This document shows positions 35,478 through 46,964 of a DNA stretch of 64,000 bases, piece after piece. Under the pieces are notes generated by a model, which saw only the letters and a list, made by a program, of their open reading frames with translations, did not search any database and had not been told where the DNA came from. This DNA comes from Adenophora triphylla var. japonica (taxonomy: Eukaryota > Streptophyta > Magnoliopsida > Asterales > Campanulaceae): positions 1 through 64,000 of the forward strand of contig JAFEMH010003631.1 in NCBI GenBank assembly GCA_022495995.1. The letters run 5' to 3'. The position numbers and the translations under genes were made by a program. Within the stretch, counting starts at the first letter, position 1; each line of letters starts with the position of its first letter.

Positions 35478-36424
35478 GTTTTCATCTTCGTTGTTATAAT
35501 CGCTCGATTATGACAGATTTGTGTCAAATGAATGTGTAATATATATGAACATTTTATTTACAAAACTAGATATTTAGAAAGTGAATAACAGGAATATGGA
35601 ATATATATGCATCTTTGTCAAAAAATTATATTTTAAGTAAATATTTTCTGAGTCTCAGACTTTATCTCAAAATAAAATTTGGACATTCATACGTACATAC
35701 GCGTAGGGTGTACCAAATAACAGAATGTAAATACAAGATATGGGCATACACAACCCAATAAGTAGAATGCATAATACATGAATCTTTTACGTTGCAAAAT
35801 GGGTGGAAGCCCGCATGGTCCGGCCCCGGTTTTCATAACGTCCCCAGTCTTTCCTGTGAGCCTGCAACCGAACCAGTTCGTGCCTGTTTTGCCTTGGTCC
35901 GGTGGCCTGCCTTTTTTCTTTAGACCTCCTTTATCAGTGATCTTTGGCCAAAGATCATAGGAAGAAGACAAAAGTTTTGAAAAAAATAAGAAAAGAAAAA
36001 AGAAATGAAGATTGGTGATCCGATTGGTGAAACAATCCTTGATTGTGATCCAATTCTTTTTATGGTGGGACACATGTCCACCAACCATTGGTTGGTGAAT
36101 TTTTCAAAATATATTTTTTCACTTTTATCTTAAATCATTTTTAATTATATTAAAAATTTATTAAAATAAAAAATATCAAAATTTTTATTTTTTTATCCTC
36201 TATAATAGAAACCAAATTTATTAAATTTGAAGCACAATTTAAAATTCTCAAATATCATTTATTGTATTTATAAAAAGTGAATTTGAATTTCAAATTTAAC
36301 TTCATTTTTATATTTTTTTTATATATCATATTTTTGTATGATAATTATATAAATTTAGTAATATAAAATATTATATAAATTTATTACAAGACAAAAAATA
36401 AGAAAAAATGAGGTTAATAATATA
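35478..36424. other. 3' flank of the GH1 gene and unclassified DNA
   Basis: The first 150 bp is probably the 3' UTR; no clear AATAAA is seen. At 35800-35950 a GC-richer patch ('cccgcatggtccggccccgg') looks like a fragment of an unidentified element. The rest is AT-rich with no gene. Confidence 0.45.
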
Positions 36425-36712
36425 CTCCCTCCGTCCCACGTTAGTTGAGACTTCTTTCCCTTTTGGGCCGTCCCACGTTAGTTGAGACTGTCCAAAATGG
36501 CAAAGGAATCTTCACTATTTACCCCACTCATTCTCTCTCCTATTTCACTTTTACACTCACAACATTCTCTCTCCTAACTATTCCTCCCACTCATTCTCTC
36601 TCCTATTTAATTCTTTATACTCACAACATTTTCTTTCACTTTTTCTCTCACTTACTTTTTCTTAATTGGTGTGCCCAAAAAGTTAGTCTCAACTAACGTG
36701 GGACGGAGGGAG
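36425..36712. mobile_element. Stowaway-like MITE, well preserved
   Basis: Ends CTCCCTCCGTCCCACGTTAG and CTAACGTGGGACGGAGGGAG are exact inverted repeats, TA-flanked. The word 'cgtcccacgttagttgagac' is repeated 40 bp inside the left end. Confidence 0.93.
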
Positions 36713-36845
36713 TATGTAATAAAAAATAAAGAATAAATGATATTTGAGTTGAGTTGGTTGGTTGGATTGGATTGCGAAAAAGTCAAAAAATGAAGGAGAT
36801 TGATTTGGATTGTAAATGATATATGTGGAAGAGAGAGAAATAGTA

Positions 36846-37118
36846 CTCCCTCCGTCCCGCTACAAACCGCACGGTTACTGTTTGCACGGAGATTAAGGAA
36901 AAAATAATGATATAAATATTGTGAGTGTAAAAGTAAAATAGGAGAGAGAATGAGTGGAGGGAATAGTAAATTATAATGGTGTTGTGAGTATTAAAATAAT
37001 GTAGGAGAGAGAATAAGTGGAGGAAATAGTAAAGATTCTTTGCCATTTTAGGAAGTGTGCAGTTTGTAATGGGACGTCCAATAAGAAAAGTGTGCAGTTT
37101 ATAGCGAAATGGAGAGAG
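36846..37118. mobile_element. Stowaway-like MITE
   Basis: Left end CTCCCTCCGTCCCGCTAC and right end AGCGAAATGGAGAGAG, TA-flanked. Inner inverted words 'accgcac' and 'gtgcagttt' support the pairing. Confidence 0.85.
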
Positions 37119-37398
37119 TATTATATTATTAAATAGGATTGGATTGTTGATAAAGGAGTTGTTATAGAAATCTTAATAAATGACGAAAATGCCTCGGCAG
37201 TAGCGCTTTTAATTACGTCACTATTTCAGAGACTTTTTTGTCGTTTCGCATTGATTTTCTTAAAAAAAATACCAATTGGAAAAAGGACCGAACCGTTTTG
37301 GTCAACGCATCCGTTCAAAGCCCGAAGCCCGTGAGTCCGGGCCGAGCCTGAAGCCTATGAGGCGGACATGAAATGGACTGGGCCGGTCCATTGGCCAT
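37119..37398. other. Unclassified spacer with an element-like end
   Basis: At 37290-37405 a GC-rich stretch with 'gtgagtccgggccgagcc' ends in 'ggccatctcta', a tip typical of hAT-like elements of the 'tagagatggcc' kind, but no partner end was found. Confidence 0.4.
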
Positions 37399-37547
37399 CT
37401 CTACTTAGAGAGATACTATTTAAACCCCAAAAAATTATGAGTATACCCCATTACTAATATCACCCCAAATAAATTACACACATCCCTTTACTTTCCCTTT
37501 ATACCCTTCCATTCACCCACTCACCCACACCCATTTCATTTACAGCC

Positions 37548-37594
<47 letters not shown>

Positions 37595-37643
37595 AGAAGA
37601 AGAAGAAGAAGAAGAAGAAGAAGAAGAAGAAGAAGAAGAAGAA
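37548..37643 (+). repeat. (GA)n(GAA)n microsatellite
   Basis: About 20 GA repeats followed by about 17 GAA repeats inside the Mutator-like element. Confidence 0.95.
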
Positions 37644-37741
37644 GGAACAGTTTATGGGAACGGAAGAGGGATGGAGGTAAGTAACGAGAAGATGAAGAGG
37701 AGAGAGAGATGGCGGCTTGGTGGTGGCTCGAGGGTGTAGCA

Positions 37742-38062
37742 ATGGTGGAGGGTTGTTAATGGCGGAGGGGTGTTAATGGCGGAGTGGTGAGAGAAATAAA
37801 GAAGGAAGAAGGAGTTGGGTTTATGAAGGAACGGTGTTGGGTCTGAAACAAAGAAGGAGTTGGGTTTAATGGCGGAGGGGTGTTAATGGCGGAGTGGTGA
37901 AAGAAATAAAGAAGGAAGAAGGAGTTGGGTTTATGAAGGAACTGTGTTGGGTCTGAAACAAAGAAGGAGTTGGGTTTAATGGCGGAGGGGTGTTAATGGC
38001 GGAGTGGTGAGAGAAATAAAGAAGGAAGAAGGAGTTGGGTTTATGAAGGAACGGTGTTGGCT
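37742..38062 (+). repeat. 120-bp tandem repeat, 2.7 copies
   Basis: The unit contains 'ggcggaggggtgttaatggc', 'aataaagaaggaagaaggag' and 'tgaaggaacggtgttgggtc'. Copies differ at only one to three bases. Confidence 0.9.
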
Positions 38063-38149
38063 AGTCAAGAATACCGAAAAAGGAACTGGGACGGTGGTTA
38101 GATAGAAAAGTGGAGAGGAAGAGGATTTAGGGAAGGGAACTGGTTTGGG

Positions 38150-38790
38150 GTCGGCCGCTACCCGCCGACTCCGACAGAAAAAGTCGGCAACTACCGGCCG
38201 ATTCTGGGCTTAAAAGTCGGCCACACCCGGCCGATTCTGGGAAAAAAGTCGGCCACTACCGGCCGATTCTGGGAAAAAAGTCATCCACCATTGGCCGATC
38301 CCTTGTTTTTCATAAAATTCACCTAATTTTTTTGAAATTATATTTCAAAAATCATTTGTATGAGCTAAATAAGTCATATACCTAAAAAAAATTATAATTT
38401 TTATTGAAATTATACTCTAAAATTTATATACATAATTTTTTACAAAAATATATATATTCAAGACAAGATTAAAATGAGCAAATAATTTTTGGAGTATAAT
38501 TTCAAAAAAATTATATGACTTATTTAGCTCATGCAAATGATTTTTGTAGTATAATTTCAAAAAAATTAGGTGAATTTTATGAAAAAAACAAGGGTCGGCC
38601 AGTGGTGGATGACTTTTTATTAAAAAGTCATCCGGGTATGGTGGAAAAAATTACAAAAAGTCGGTCGGGTGTGGTTGACTTTTTTCCCAGAATCGGCCGG
38701 TAGTGGCCGACTTTTAAGCCTAAAGTCGTCCGGGTATGGCCGACTTTTAAGCCCAAAGTCGGCAGGTGATGGCCGACTCTGGTAATTTTC
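38150..38790. repeat. Long inverted repeat with TCGGCC words
   Basis: The left arm (38150-38350) has 'aagtcggccactaccggccg' type repeats and the right arm (38570-38790) has their reverse complements. The AT-rich centre ('caaaaaaattaggtgaattt') also pairs. The structure would form a hairpin of over 250 bp with mismatches. Confidence 0.85.
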
Positions 38791-39356
38791 GTTTTTTTGA
38801 TTTAAAAAAAAATGTTAAAATTTTGAGAATGAGATTTTTTTTTTTTTATAGAAAGAGAAAGTAAGGGGCTGGAAATGGGGGTTGGGGGGGGGGGGGAGTG
38901 GTGAATGGAGTGAATGGGAGAAGATGAACAAAGGGGTAAAAAAGTAATTAACCTCAATGACATTTTTGCAATTTTTTCATTTGGGGTTTACTAATAGTTT
39001 TTTGGGGTTTAAATAGTAACTCTCCTCTACTTATTCACTAATATGGAGCAACAAAGGTTAGTTGGTCCAACTACAAGATAAAATTCTTTCTAGAAATGGC
39101 CCGATAGATAATATTCCCTCTGAAATGATCTTCGTATTATTTTTTATTTTTTGGGAATTTACTAAAAACTACTTTTGAAAAGATGAATATTATAAATAAA
39201 AAAATTAACACAAGTTAGATATTACAAAAAAACTATTTTTTTTTAATTTTTTAAATCTTTCTATCAAATAACAAATAAATGCATTTATCATTTATAAACA
39301 AATGATGAATGGGTTTATCAGTCGTTTGGTCATTTATCAGTTATTTTAACTGTAAA

Positions 39357-39359
<3 letters not shown>

Positions 39360-39387
<28 letters not shown>

Positions 39388-39388
39388 C
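39360..39388 (+). repeat. (TA)n microsatellite
   Basis: About 14 TA repeats directly left of the inverted ORF cluster at 39397-40642. Confidence 0.95.
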
Positions 39389-39396
39389 CTATATAA

Positions 39397-40642
39397 ATTA
39401 CAGCAAATGATAGTACATATTGTTTTTCGAGAGTTAAAATACACAGGAGTGAAAGTAATAGAAAGAATAAACAGTGAGGAAAGAGATACAGGAGTGTTAC
39501 TCTTACAGATAGACTTATTCAAAACAGACATGCCACATGAACTAATCACTCAATTCTACTACCACTACGGTATGATTGATTATGTTGTAAATATTTATTC
39601 TTTCTATTACCTTTGGATATGATTGGATGGCAATGTTGCCTGCCACCAATGTAAATTTTTCTCCAAAACTGTTGATGATCTTTTCTGTTGTAGGGGTTAA
39701 CCTAAATTGAACATAATCAATCATACCGTAGTGGTAGTAGAATTGAGTGATTAGTTCATGTGGCATGTCTGTTTTGAATAAGTCTATCTGTAAGAGTAAC
39801 ACTCCTGTATCTCTTCTCTCACTGTTTATTCTTTCTATTACTTTCACTCCTGTGTATTCTAACTCTCGAAAAATAATCTGTACTATCATTTGCTGTAATT
39901 TATATAGGATTAAAGGGAACCCTATACAAATTTTCTTGGAAACATTGTCATCAAGTTCTTTAAATCTGTCTAAAACTGGATGTAATGTTTGTCTCCATGG
40001 ATGTCAAGGATACGGGCTTTGAAACTGTTGAAGTCTCTGTTAATAATACCGGTTGCAGCCTTTGAATTCTGTAATCTTTCTTCAAGAATAGCTACCTGTT
40101 GTTTTAACATTTTGTTCTCAATATGTATCTGTATGTCTTGATGGTTCTTTTCTTTTTGAAGAAGCTGTTTTTGTAATGTTGCAATATCCTCTTCCTGTTT
40201 TTTGATGACCTGCTTTGGACTTTACCATCAAGACATACATATACATATTGAGAACAAAATGTTAAAACAACAGGTAGCTATTCTTGAAGATAGATTACAG
40301 AGTTCAAAGGCTGCAACCGGTGAACCTATTATTAACAGAGACTTCAACAGTTTCAAAGCCCGTATCCTTGACATCCCATGGAGACAAATATTACAGCCAG
40401 TTTTATTTTCTAATTAACTTTTGTTTCATCATTTCTGGGATTTGGGTTTTAAATTCCTCTTTGTCTAAAGGACTGTATTCTATATTTGCTATTCTGATTG
40501 TAATATCAGAATTTTTTATTTTGAATTTACATGTATATGTGACTTTTGAATTTGTAATATCCTCTCCTATCAATCCTATTTTTTCCAAATGTAAAATAAT
40601 AGGATGATTACTGCTTTTTGTTACATCTATTCCAAGAATCAA
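39397..40642. pseudogene. Rearranged, inverted copies of an unrecognised protein gene
   Basis: Four blocks alternate in strand. Plus 39397-39590 and minus 39905-39600 encode nearly the same peptide (GVLLLQIDLFKTDMPHELI). Minus 40200-40010 and plus 40220-40400 encode a coiled coil (IENKMLKQQVAIL) followed by INRDFNSFKARILDI. A separate minus ORF at 40642-40403 starts MILGIDVTKSSNHP. The minus copy can be read from the coiled coil into the FKTDMPHELI domain with one frameshift, so they were probably one protein. I do not recognise the family. The rearranged inverted layout beside a TA repeat is how endogenous pararetrovirus fragments often look, but no RT or protease is present, so that is only a possibility. 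Confidence 0.55.
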
Positions 40643-40733
40643 TTAAGAACAATCTTTTTCCAAAATTCGAGCAACCTTTCTTAAATTTATGGCAGCTTAA
40701 AAACCTTTCCTATTCCCTTAGTCCCACAACTTA

Positions 40734-41577
40734 GGGGCCGTTTGGTTCGGCTGAAAAAAACTGAAGGAATGGAATGGTCAATGGAATGGAAATTCTAAAG
40801 GAATTGGAATGGAAAAAAATCAGTCAAACCCCTCGTTTGGTTGACACGGAATAGAATGGAATGAAAATATAAAATGTCCATTTTACCCTTCTTAAAAAAA
40901 ATTGAGGGGAGAAATATCCCCTCTCTCTCTCTCTCTCCTCTCTCTCTCTCAGACCTCTCTCTCTCTAAATTGCCATCTCCGACGCCACCTCTCTCTCTCT
41001 CACCGCCGGCCTCTTCCCACCTCTCTCTCACCGCTGGCCTCTTCCCACCTCCTTCCTCCTTCACTCCGGCCTAGCCTCCTTCTCCCACACTAACCGCCGC
41101 CGGCTACCTTCACCAACGACGCCGGCGGTCTGCTTCTTCCTCCCTCACACCAACACCCGCCACCGTTAGCTTCACCGGCGCCGAAGAAGAAGACCCGTTA
41201 GCCGGCGGCAAGTTCCCTCTCCAAAAACAAAAACAACTCCGGCGAAGCTTTAGATCCACCATCTCCGGCGCCATCTCCGGCGCCATCTCCGACGCCACCT
41301 CCACCTCGTCTGCCGCCGCCTCCCAAATCCAGTCGGCCTCCGCAGCCTCACCTCCATTGCTGAAGGTTAATTTAGTCAAATTTTTTTTTTTCCATTTCCT
41401 AAGGAATTGAGCATTCCTTAGGTATTGTGATGGAATGCCAATTTCCATTATGGAATGGAAATTACCATTCCATTGGAATGGAAAACTGAAACCAAACATA
41501 CCAAAGGAATGGGTCAAACGGAATTGACCATTCCATTCTGCCCGGAATGGCCAATTTCCGCCCAACCAAACACGCCC
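40734..41577. mobile_element. Tourist-like MITE with GC-rich interior
   Basis: Terminal inverted repeats GGGGCCGTTTGGTTCGG and AACCAAACACGCCC, TTA target duplication (40731-40733, 41578-41580). Outer arms carry 'ggaatggaa' words that pair. The interior (40920-41360) is CT- and GCC-rich ('gcgccatctccgacgccacc'), unlike the arms, and may be a captured gene fragment. Confidence 0.85.
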
Positions 41578-41843
41578 TTAAAGTCCTTCAAATGCCTTCT
41601 GTACTTCATAATATAACCCTTACCCAATTAAAAAAAAAAAAAAGAAGAGTGTTTCTAGCTCAGCTGTAAAATTCTGGTATACCCTCGTCCTAGGTTGTAA
41701 ATATTTATCATCTTCCTCCTCCGTCAATTATCTTATACATAGTTTTTTACTGTAGTTTTTACTGTAGCATATATTTTGTGATTAAAATATGCTTAATTTA
41801 TTGTTATAGTGGTTTAACGGAAACCCAAAAAATCCGTCATACC

Positions 41844-42699
41844 TGTAAGTACCCCAATCTGGATCTCCCTCTTCTGAGCACCCGGGAAATACCGCAGACT
41901 CACGCAAACGCAGTCTCGAACACCCGGAACCCTCAAAAAACCCTCAAAAACCCTCAAAATCCCAAAAAACCACCAACCAAACCAAGGGGGCCTTTCTGGG
42001 ACAACAAAACACAAAAGGACTTTTTAGAAATTATGCAAAAATTGAAAAAGCAGAGAAGGTCCGTACGGACCTCTTTGCATGCTAATAGGTCCGTACGGAC
42101 CTCTTTGCAACCAGACATCATAATTACGAAATCCTCTTAAATTCCACATTATTCCCTCAAATATGGGAAAACTAAATTATTAGTTTTCATAAAAGGTCCG
42201 TACGGACATTCTTGCACAATTTTGAAAACTATAAATAGAGGGCTCCCCCTCCCTCATTTCACACATCTCCCTCTTCTCCTCTCTCCCTAAGACTTCTGGC
42301 TTCCCTTCTAAGACCCCTCGGGGCACTCCCGATCCCTTTCGGTTCCTTTCAGGGCCTTTCGAGCTCCCTCGCGGTGCTCCGAAGCCCTACCGAGCGCTCC
42401 CGAGATGCTCCCGCGCTGCCCCGAGGCACTCTCGAGGTATTCTGAGGCCCCTTGTGGTACTCCGAAGCCTTGCCTGGACTTTCCCGAGGCGTCCCGGCCC
42501 TTTTCGAGCCAAACCGACGATTCCGACACACCCCGGAACTTTGCCCGAACGCAACCGACGATCCCGATGCACGCCGAACCTCTGCCCGAATCCAGCCAAC
42601 GATCCCTGCGATCCCAACGCACGCCGAAACTCTGGCCGAGGGCACACTTGACAATCCCGAGACACGCCGAAGCTCTGTCCGTAGACAATCGGCACATCC
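41844..42699 (+). repeat. B1 5' LTR, first segment (U3 and start of R)
   Basis: It aligns with 60780-61700 of the solo LTR: same TGTAAGTACCCCAATCTGG start, 'aaaccctcaaaa' runs, GTCCGTACGGAC palindromes, TATA box and the 'gcacgccgaaactctg' repeats after it. It stops at CATCC, the target duplication of element A. Confidence 0.92.
42057..42237 (+). promoter_or_regulatory. B1 LTR promoter: three GTCCGTACGGAC palindromes and TATA
   Basis: AGGTCCGTACGGACCT occurs at 42057-42072 and 42087-42102, and AGGTCCGTACGGACAT at 42194-42209. The first two are followed by CTTTGCA. The last palindrome core (42197-42206) is 23 bp from TATAAATA (42230-42237). Confidence 0.8.
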
Positions 42700-44468
42700 T
42701 GTAAGTGCTCCAATTTGAGCTTGTTAGAATTTTCGTTAGAAAATTAACGAAAGTTATAACATTTCTAACAATTCCTAACAATCCTAACTTTTCTAACAAA
42801 GTGAGGGTAAAATGGGCATTGTTATTTAAGGTTAAACCTCAAAAAGAATCTCAAAAAGTAAAACAAAAGGAATAAAACCACAAATAGAAATGGCTGGAAA
42901 CAATAAACTGGCTGTATAATTCAAATTTCAAAAAGAAATATTCCTTGTGTCCAAAGCCTGAAGCTGCATTTAATGAACAGTGCACGCGAAGGGACTTGTC
43001 CGAGCGGATGAGTTTGTCATTTCAGGAGGGCTATAAATTGAGCCCTCCAGTCACAAAAATAAGGAGCCACAACACCACCGCACCGAACCTCGGCGAAATA
43101 TAGAGAGAAAACAGTGAGAATTCTTCAAGAATTGTCACCATTTTCTCTCCAATCTTTCCCAACTCACACTCATCCACTCACTCTCATATTTAAGCCTTAA
43201 ACACTCATACACTCAAGCCAAAAACTCAAGAACACAAGGAAGATTGGTAAACCCTCCTTCTCCTTACCCTAAACTCCAACCATGCATGCATTTGCAAACT
43301 ACAAAATGTAGTTCTTTCATCTTCTTGCTTTAGATCTAAGAAGATCACCATGGAAGACCATCTCCATGGATGATCTTCTACAAAGATCAAAATTATTTTC
43401 AAGTTCTCTTACTTTCTTGCAAAGAAAACTCATTTTCAAAATCCTAAAAACCATTTTCAAGCATCAAATCTCATTTTCAAAGGATAAAAATCCCCTTCCC
43501 AAGCAAATGAAATGCTTAGTCCTAATGTACCCCAAGGATGGTTTGGTATAGTTGATTCACCACTAAAATGTCAAGTGATCACTAACCAAAACCTAGGGAA
43601 ATGGGGACAAGCATGGATGAAAAATCCCCTTTAAAATCACATTTTCTCTCTTGAGAAGTTGCTGTCCAGTAGCAATTTTCTCAGACCTCAGTCCATGGTC
43701 TAATTTTTTGGACACAGATAAATGTGGAATTTGGTGTTGACTACAAAACACTTTTTGTAGCCAACATCCAGATCTTTCCATAAATATTTTTACTTTATTT
43801 TTTGGGTGAGTAAAACTCCTCTTTTCAAATTTTCTTTCAGAGGCTAGTTCATCAGCTTCTGGGAATCCAGATCTCATATCTGAGGTTTCCAGAAGGTTTT
43901 GACCCCTCAAATCTTCTCCAAAATGTAAAATTCCTTCGCACAAATCTTATTTAAGGTGTCTAGAACAACTTTCATTCTCTGAGTTTATCCAGATTATGAA
44001 GTTTTAAGACCCTTGAATCCATTTCAAAATCAAAGGTCCACTGCCTTTTTCATTCTGGCAGAAGTGGCTCTCAACTTCAAAAGGTCTTTTGAGTACCAAA
44101 TCTCAATCCAAAAATCTTCCAAAAATTCATGGGATCAGTTTAAAGTCTTAAAAAGATATCCAAATTTTTACTTTTCTGAGTTTCAACTTATTTTGGCCAA
44201 AACACACACACCCACACACACAAATGATTTTCAGCTTGGAAGACTCGTTTTACGAGGCATTCCGGGTGCACACTAACGTCCTTCCCGGCGTGTAACATGA
44301 CCTCCGAACCCAAATTTCTGATCTCGGGCTTTTTTCAAAGTTTTGACCCTTAAAACAAAAATGGCGTGGCGACTCCGTTCTTTTTTCCCGGGTTTTATTT
44401 GGTTTTTTTCAAAGAAACAACGAAAAATCGAATTCCTTTCCCGCGAAAAATGGCGACACATCATCACA
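42700..44468 (+). repeat. 5' LTR of element A
   Basis: Starts TGTAAGTGCTCC and ends ATCATCACA. It holds the promoter at 42999-43037, a CTCGTTTTACGAG hairpin near 44245 and a copy of the primer-site core (GTGGCGACTCCG near 44368). Confidence 0.96.
42999..43037 (+). promoter_or_regulatory. LTR promoter of element A (5' copy)
   Basis: TCCGAGCGGA (42999-43008), one base off the perfect palindrome of the 3' LTR, is 23 bp upstream of the TATA box TATAAA (43032-43037). Confidence 0.75.
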
Positions 44469-44469
44469 G

Positions 44470-44487
44470 TGGCGACTCCGCTGGGGA
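44470..44487 (+). promoter_or_regulatory. Primer binding site of element A
   Basis: TGGCGACTCCGCTGGGGA begins two bases after the 5' LTR. This TGGCGACTC type is what Tat/Ogre elements use, reported as complementary to a tRNA-Arg; I could not check the tRNA. Confidence 0.8.
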
Positions 44488-46964
44488 CTAAGCTTTTTTT
44501 TAAAAAAAATGGTATTTGGTATATTGGTGGAAACCATTAAACTTCCCGTTATCGCCTCCTAACACGAGTCGGGGATAAATTGTGGTCTAACAATCCCACG
44601 TACCGGTATCACCGTTTTCCAAAAAAAAAAAGAGCTTTTGAGGGTCAAGCTTCCGTCCCGGCTTTGAAAATCATTTTTGTGTGTGTGTTGATTTTTGCAC
44701 AGTTTTCGTGTTGTTTTGGCCGCCTCGGAGAAAGTCAAAATTTTGACTGTCGGAATAATGTCCCTAACTGTCGGAATTTTCGTGCTTACGTGCTTATGTG
44801 CTCATTAAATTTCAAAAAAAAAAAATTCAAAAAAAAAAGGATTTTCAAAAAAAAAAAGAAAATTTTCAAAAAAAAATCATGCATCATATTTTTAAGACAC
44901 ATGAAAAATTCCTATTTTACTCAGAAAAAGAATATAGACTGCTTGCACACTACGCGCACGTGACCGTACACTGCACACTACGTCCCTAACCCGGGGAAAT
45001 CCTTGTCGCGGTCCGTTTGGTCTTATTACGCCTCTCGGATGAGCACAGGACTACCCAAACATCCCATGGAGCCTCGTGTCGACCATGCACTTGTCCGTGA
45101 CACACTTTGTCCGAGACCCGGTTGGTTTTTAGTCTGGTCTGTGTCATGCCCTGTCTGTGTATAGACCTTTCCTTTCAAGCCTTTGTCGGCATACCGACTC
45201 AATATCTTTCGGGTCCCTAATCGGCCGAAGTTACGCCGGTTTTCCGCCGCAGACTTTGACCAAGATATTGACCGGCGCCTTGACTTCGGCTCGGCGGCAC
45301 AAATTATACACCGACTCCCGGCATTGACACCGAGTCATCAAGGATTAATGAATATTCCATGCCTAATTACGGCTTAACCGACGACAAGTCAAGATCAATC
45401 GTGGACATTTATCGGTCAAATCATGCCGACTTTTCGTCGAGCCCTCGGGCATGATCTTGACTTTTGACGTCGGCTTTGTCCGTAATTTACATCGAATGCT
45501 CGTTAAGACTCGATTACCCGCCGCACTTTTAGGATCGTTTTCTTTCGGTCGGTGGGACCCGCTTGCCCTATAGGACCCTCGCCCGGGGGCTGTCCACCCC
45601 GGGAGGTCGAAATACGGGTGGAATACGAGGGGCTTATAGACGTAGTGACGGGGCCCACCGATCCAGATCGAGTAGCTTGCGAAAAAGAAGAGCAATCTTT
45701 TCCAACCGATTAGGTTAATAAAGCATGTTTTAAGTAAACGTGAACAAATAATCGCATGTTGCATGAGCCAAAAGCCCAAACACCTACCCTCCTTCCATTC
45801 CCGGACATCGAACCTTCGTGTCCTTTCCCCGCAGCCTCCGCACAAAGCTTGGTTTCGGGCACCGGGTCATCGTTTGATTAGTTGGGAAGAGTCAAGCGCG
45901 TCATCGCCTTCGCCGTTTGTTCCGACTCCGGGTTTCGTAATGTCTCGCATCGCCCGGTAATGATGGGGATAACGTTGCTCCGTCCTCCAAAATCCCTCGA
46001 TGCACGATTGGATCCAGTTGGTAGAACGAGATGAGACTTCGACATGAGGCTCAAATTGATGACCTTCGGGGGTTGTCGCAAGTCATGGTTTGACTATCGC
46101 CTCAATTCCGATGGCACTTTTACCGCGAAGAAGGAAGAGGGTTCTCCTCCTCTTCTTAATCGTCCAGATACATCAAGATGCTACCCCAAGATTCCTATGT
46201 TTCCACCGCCGGACTCCCGCCCGTCGACTTATAGGGCAACCGGCCCCCAAACAAAGCAGCGATCGGGGACGAAAGAGTTCGGTATACCGTCGGTTGTCCC
46301 CTCTCAAAGTGATGATCCCACAAATATCGGCTTGAGTGATGAAAATTAGGGAACAATTGAAGAAATATGGTCGGCCATCAAAGCCCCGGAAGAACGCCGG
46401 AATGCAGCGAGCCTGGATTGAAGAGGCCACACGCCACTTCGGGACCTTAACAATATCCCAACCGACCGGGGCTACCCCGAAGGACAAACATATGCCCGTT
46501 CCCCGGAACCTCAATATCTCTCATTATCCGGCAGAGTCCAATCACTCGCTTCCGAGATGAGCCCAGCCAGATCCCCTGACCAGTTCCACCCAAAGTCATT
46601 CCAAGACCGCTCAACCCGAGGTCCCAAATCCGCCACCACCGTAGAACACATTTGGTGGGATATTTGTGATCGTCCCGATTGCCTTGAGAGGGATTATCGG
46701 GATTGGATACACGAGGACCGTCCTCCTAAGAAAAGAAAATTTCCTCCCAAAGAAAATTGAAGGAGAGATTCGAGGCCGGTGATAACGGTGTGGGAACGCT
46801 CGGGGAGTCATCTGGGGATTTGATTATTATGTACTCTACTCCACCGGTCTTCCCCAAAGCAAACAGGGTAAAAGAGCGTAAAAGCCTTGCCGGCGACGGA
46901 ATTGAGACCTTCGAATACCGTACTGCGAACGTAAGTCCAACCCCCTGGGTCGCCCAAGGTTCGG
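44488..46964 (+). other. Leader and decayed gag region of element A
   Basis: The first kilobase is a leader that shares blocks with B1 (a CCCGGGG hairpin at 45582-45603). From about 45760 short plus-strand ORFs such as MSQKPKHLPSFHS and MMKIREQLKKYGRPSKPRKN follow one another in different frames. They may be Gag remains, but no Gag core or zinc knuckle is recognisable in the 2.5 kb before protease. Confidence 0.6.

Larger units (their letters stand above)
37408..39024. mobile_element. Mutator-like non-autonomous element, 1.6 kb
   Basis: Terminal inverted repeats GAGAGATACTATTTAAACCC and its partner GGTTTAAATAGTAACTCTC extend about 45 bp. They are flanked by a perfect 9-bp target duplication CTCTACTTA (37399-37407 and 39025-39033). 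The interior holds a GA/GAA microsatellite, a 120-bp tandem repeat and a long palindrome. No transposase is encoded. Confidence 0.93.

Noticed and set aside
37536..37742. A minus-strand ORF with poly-Phe and Ser-Leu repeats
   Set aside because: It is the translation of the (GA)n(GAA)n microsatellite.
41110..41565. A 151-residue minus-strand ORF in the Tourist-like MITE
   Set aside because: It crosses the terminal inverted repeat and starts in the 'ggaatgg' arm; only the GC-rich interior might derive from a gene.
45363..45845. A 160-residue minus-strand ORF in the leader of A
   Set aside because: The matching stretch of B1 has a frame on the same strand only in part; conservation follows the RNA hairpin and leader words rather than a protein.
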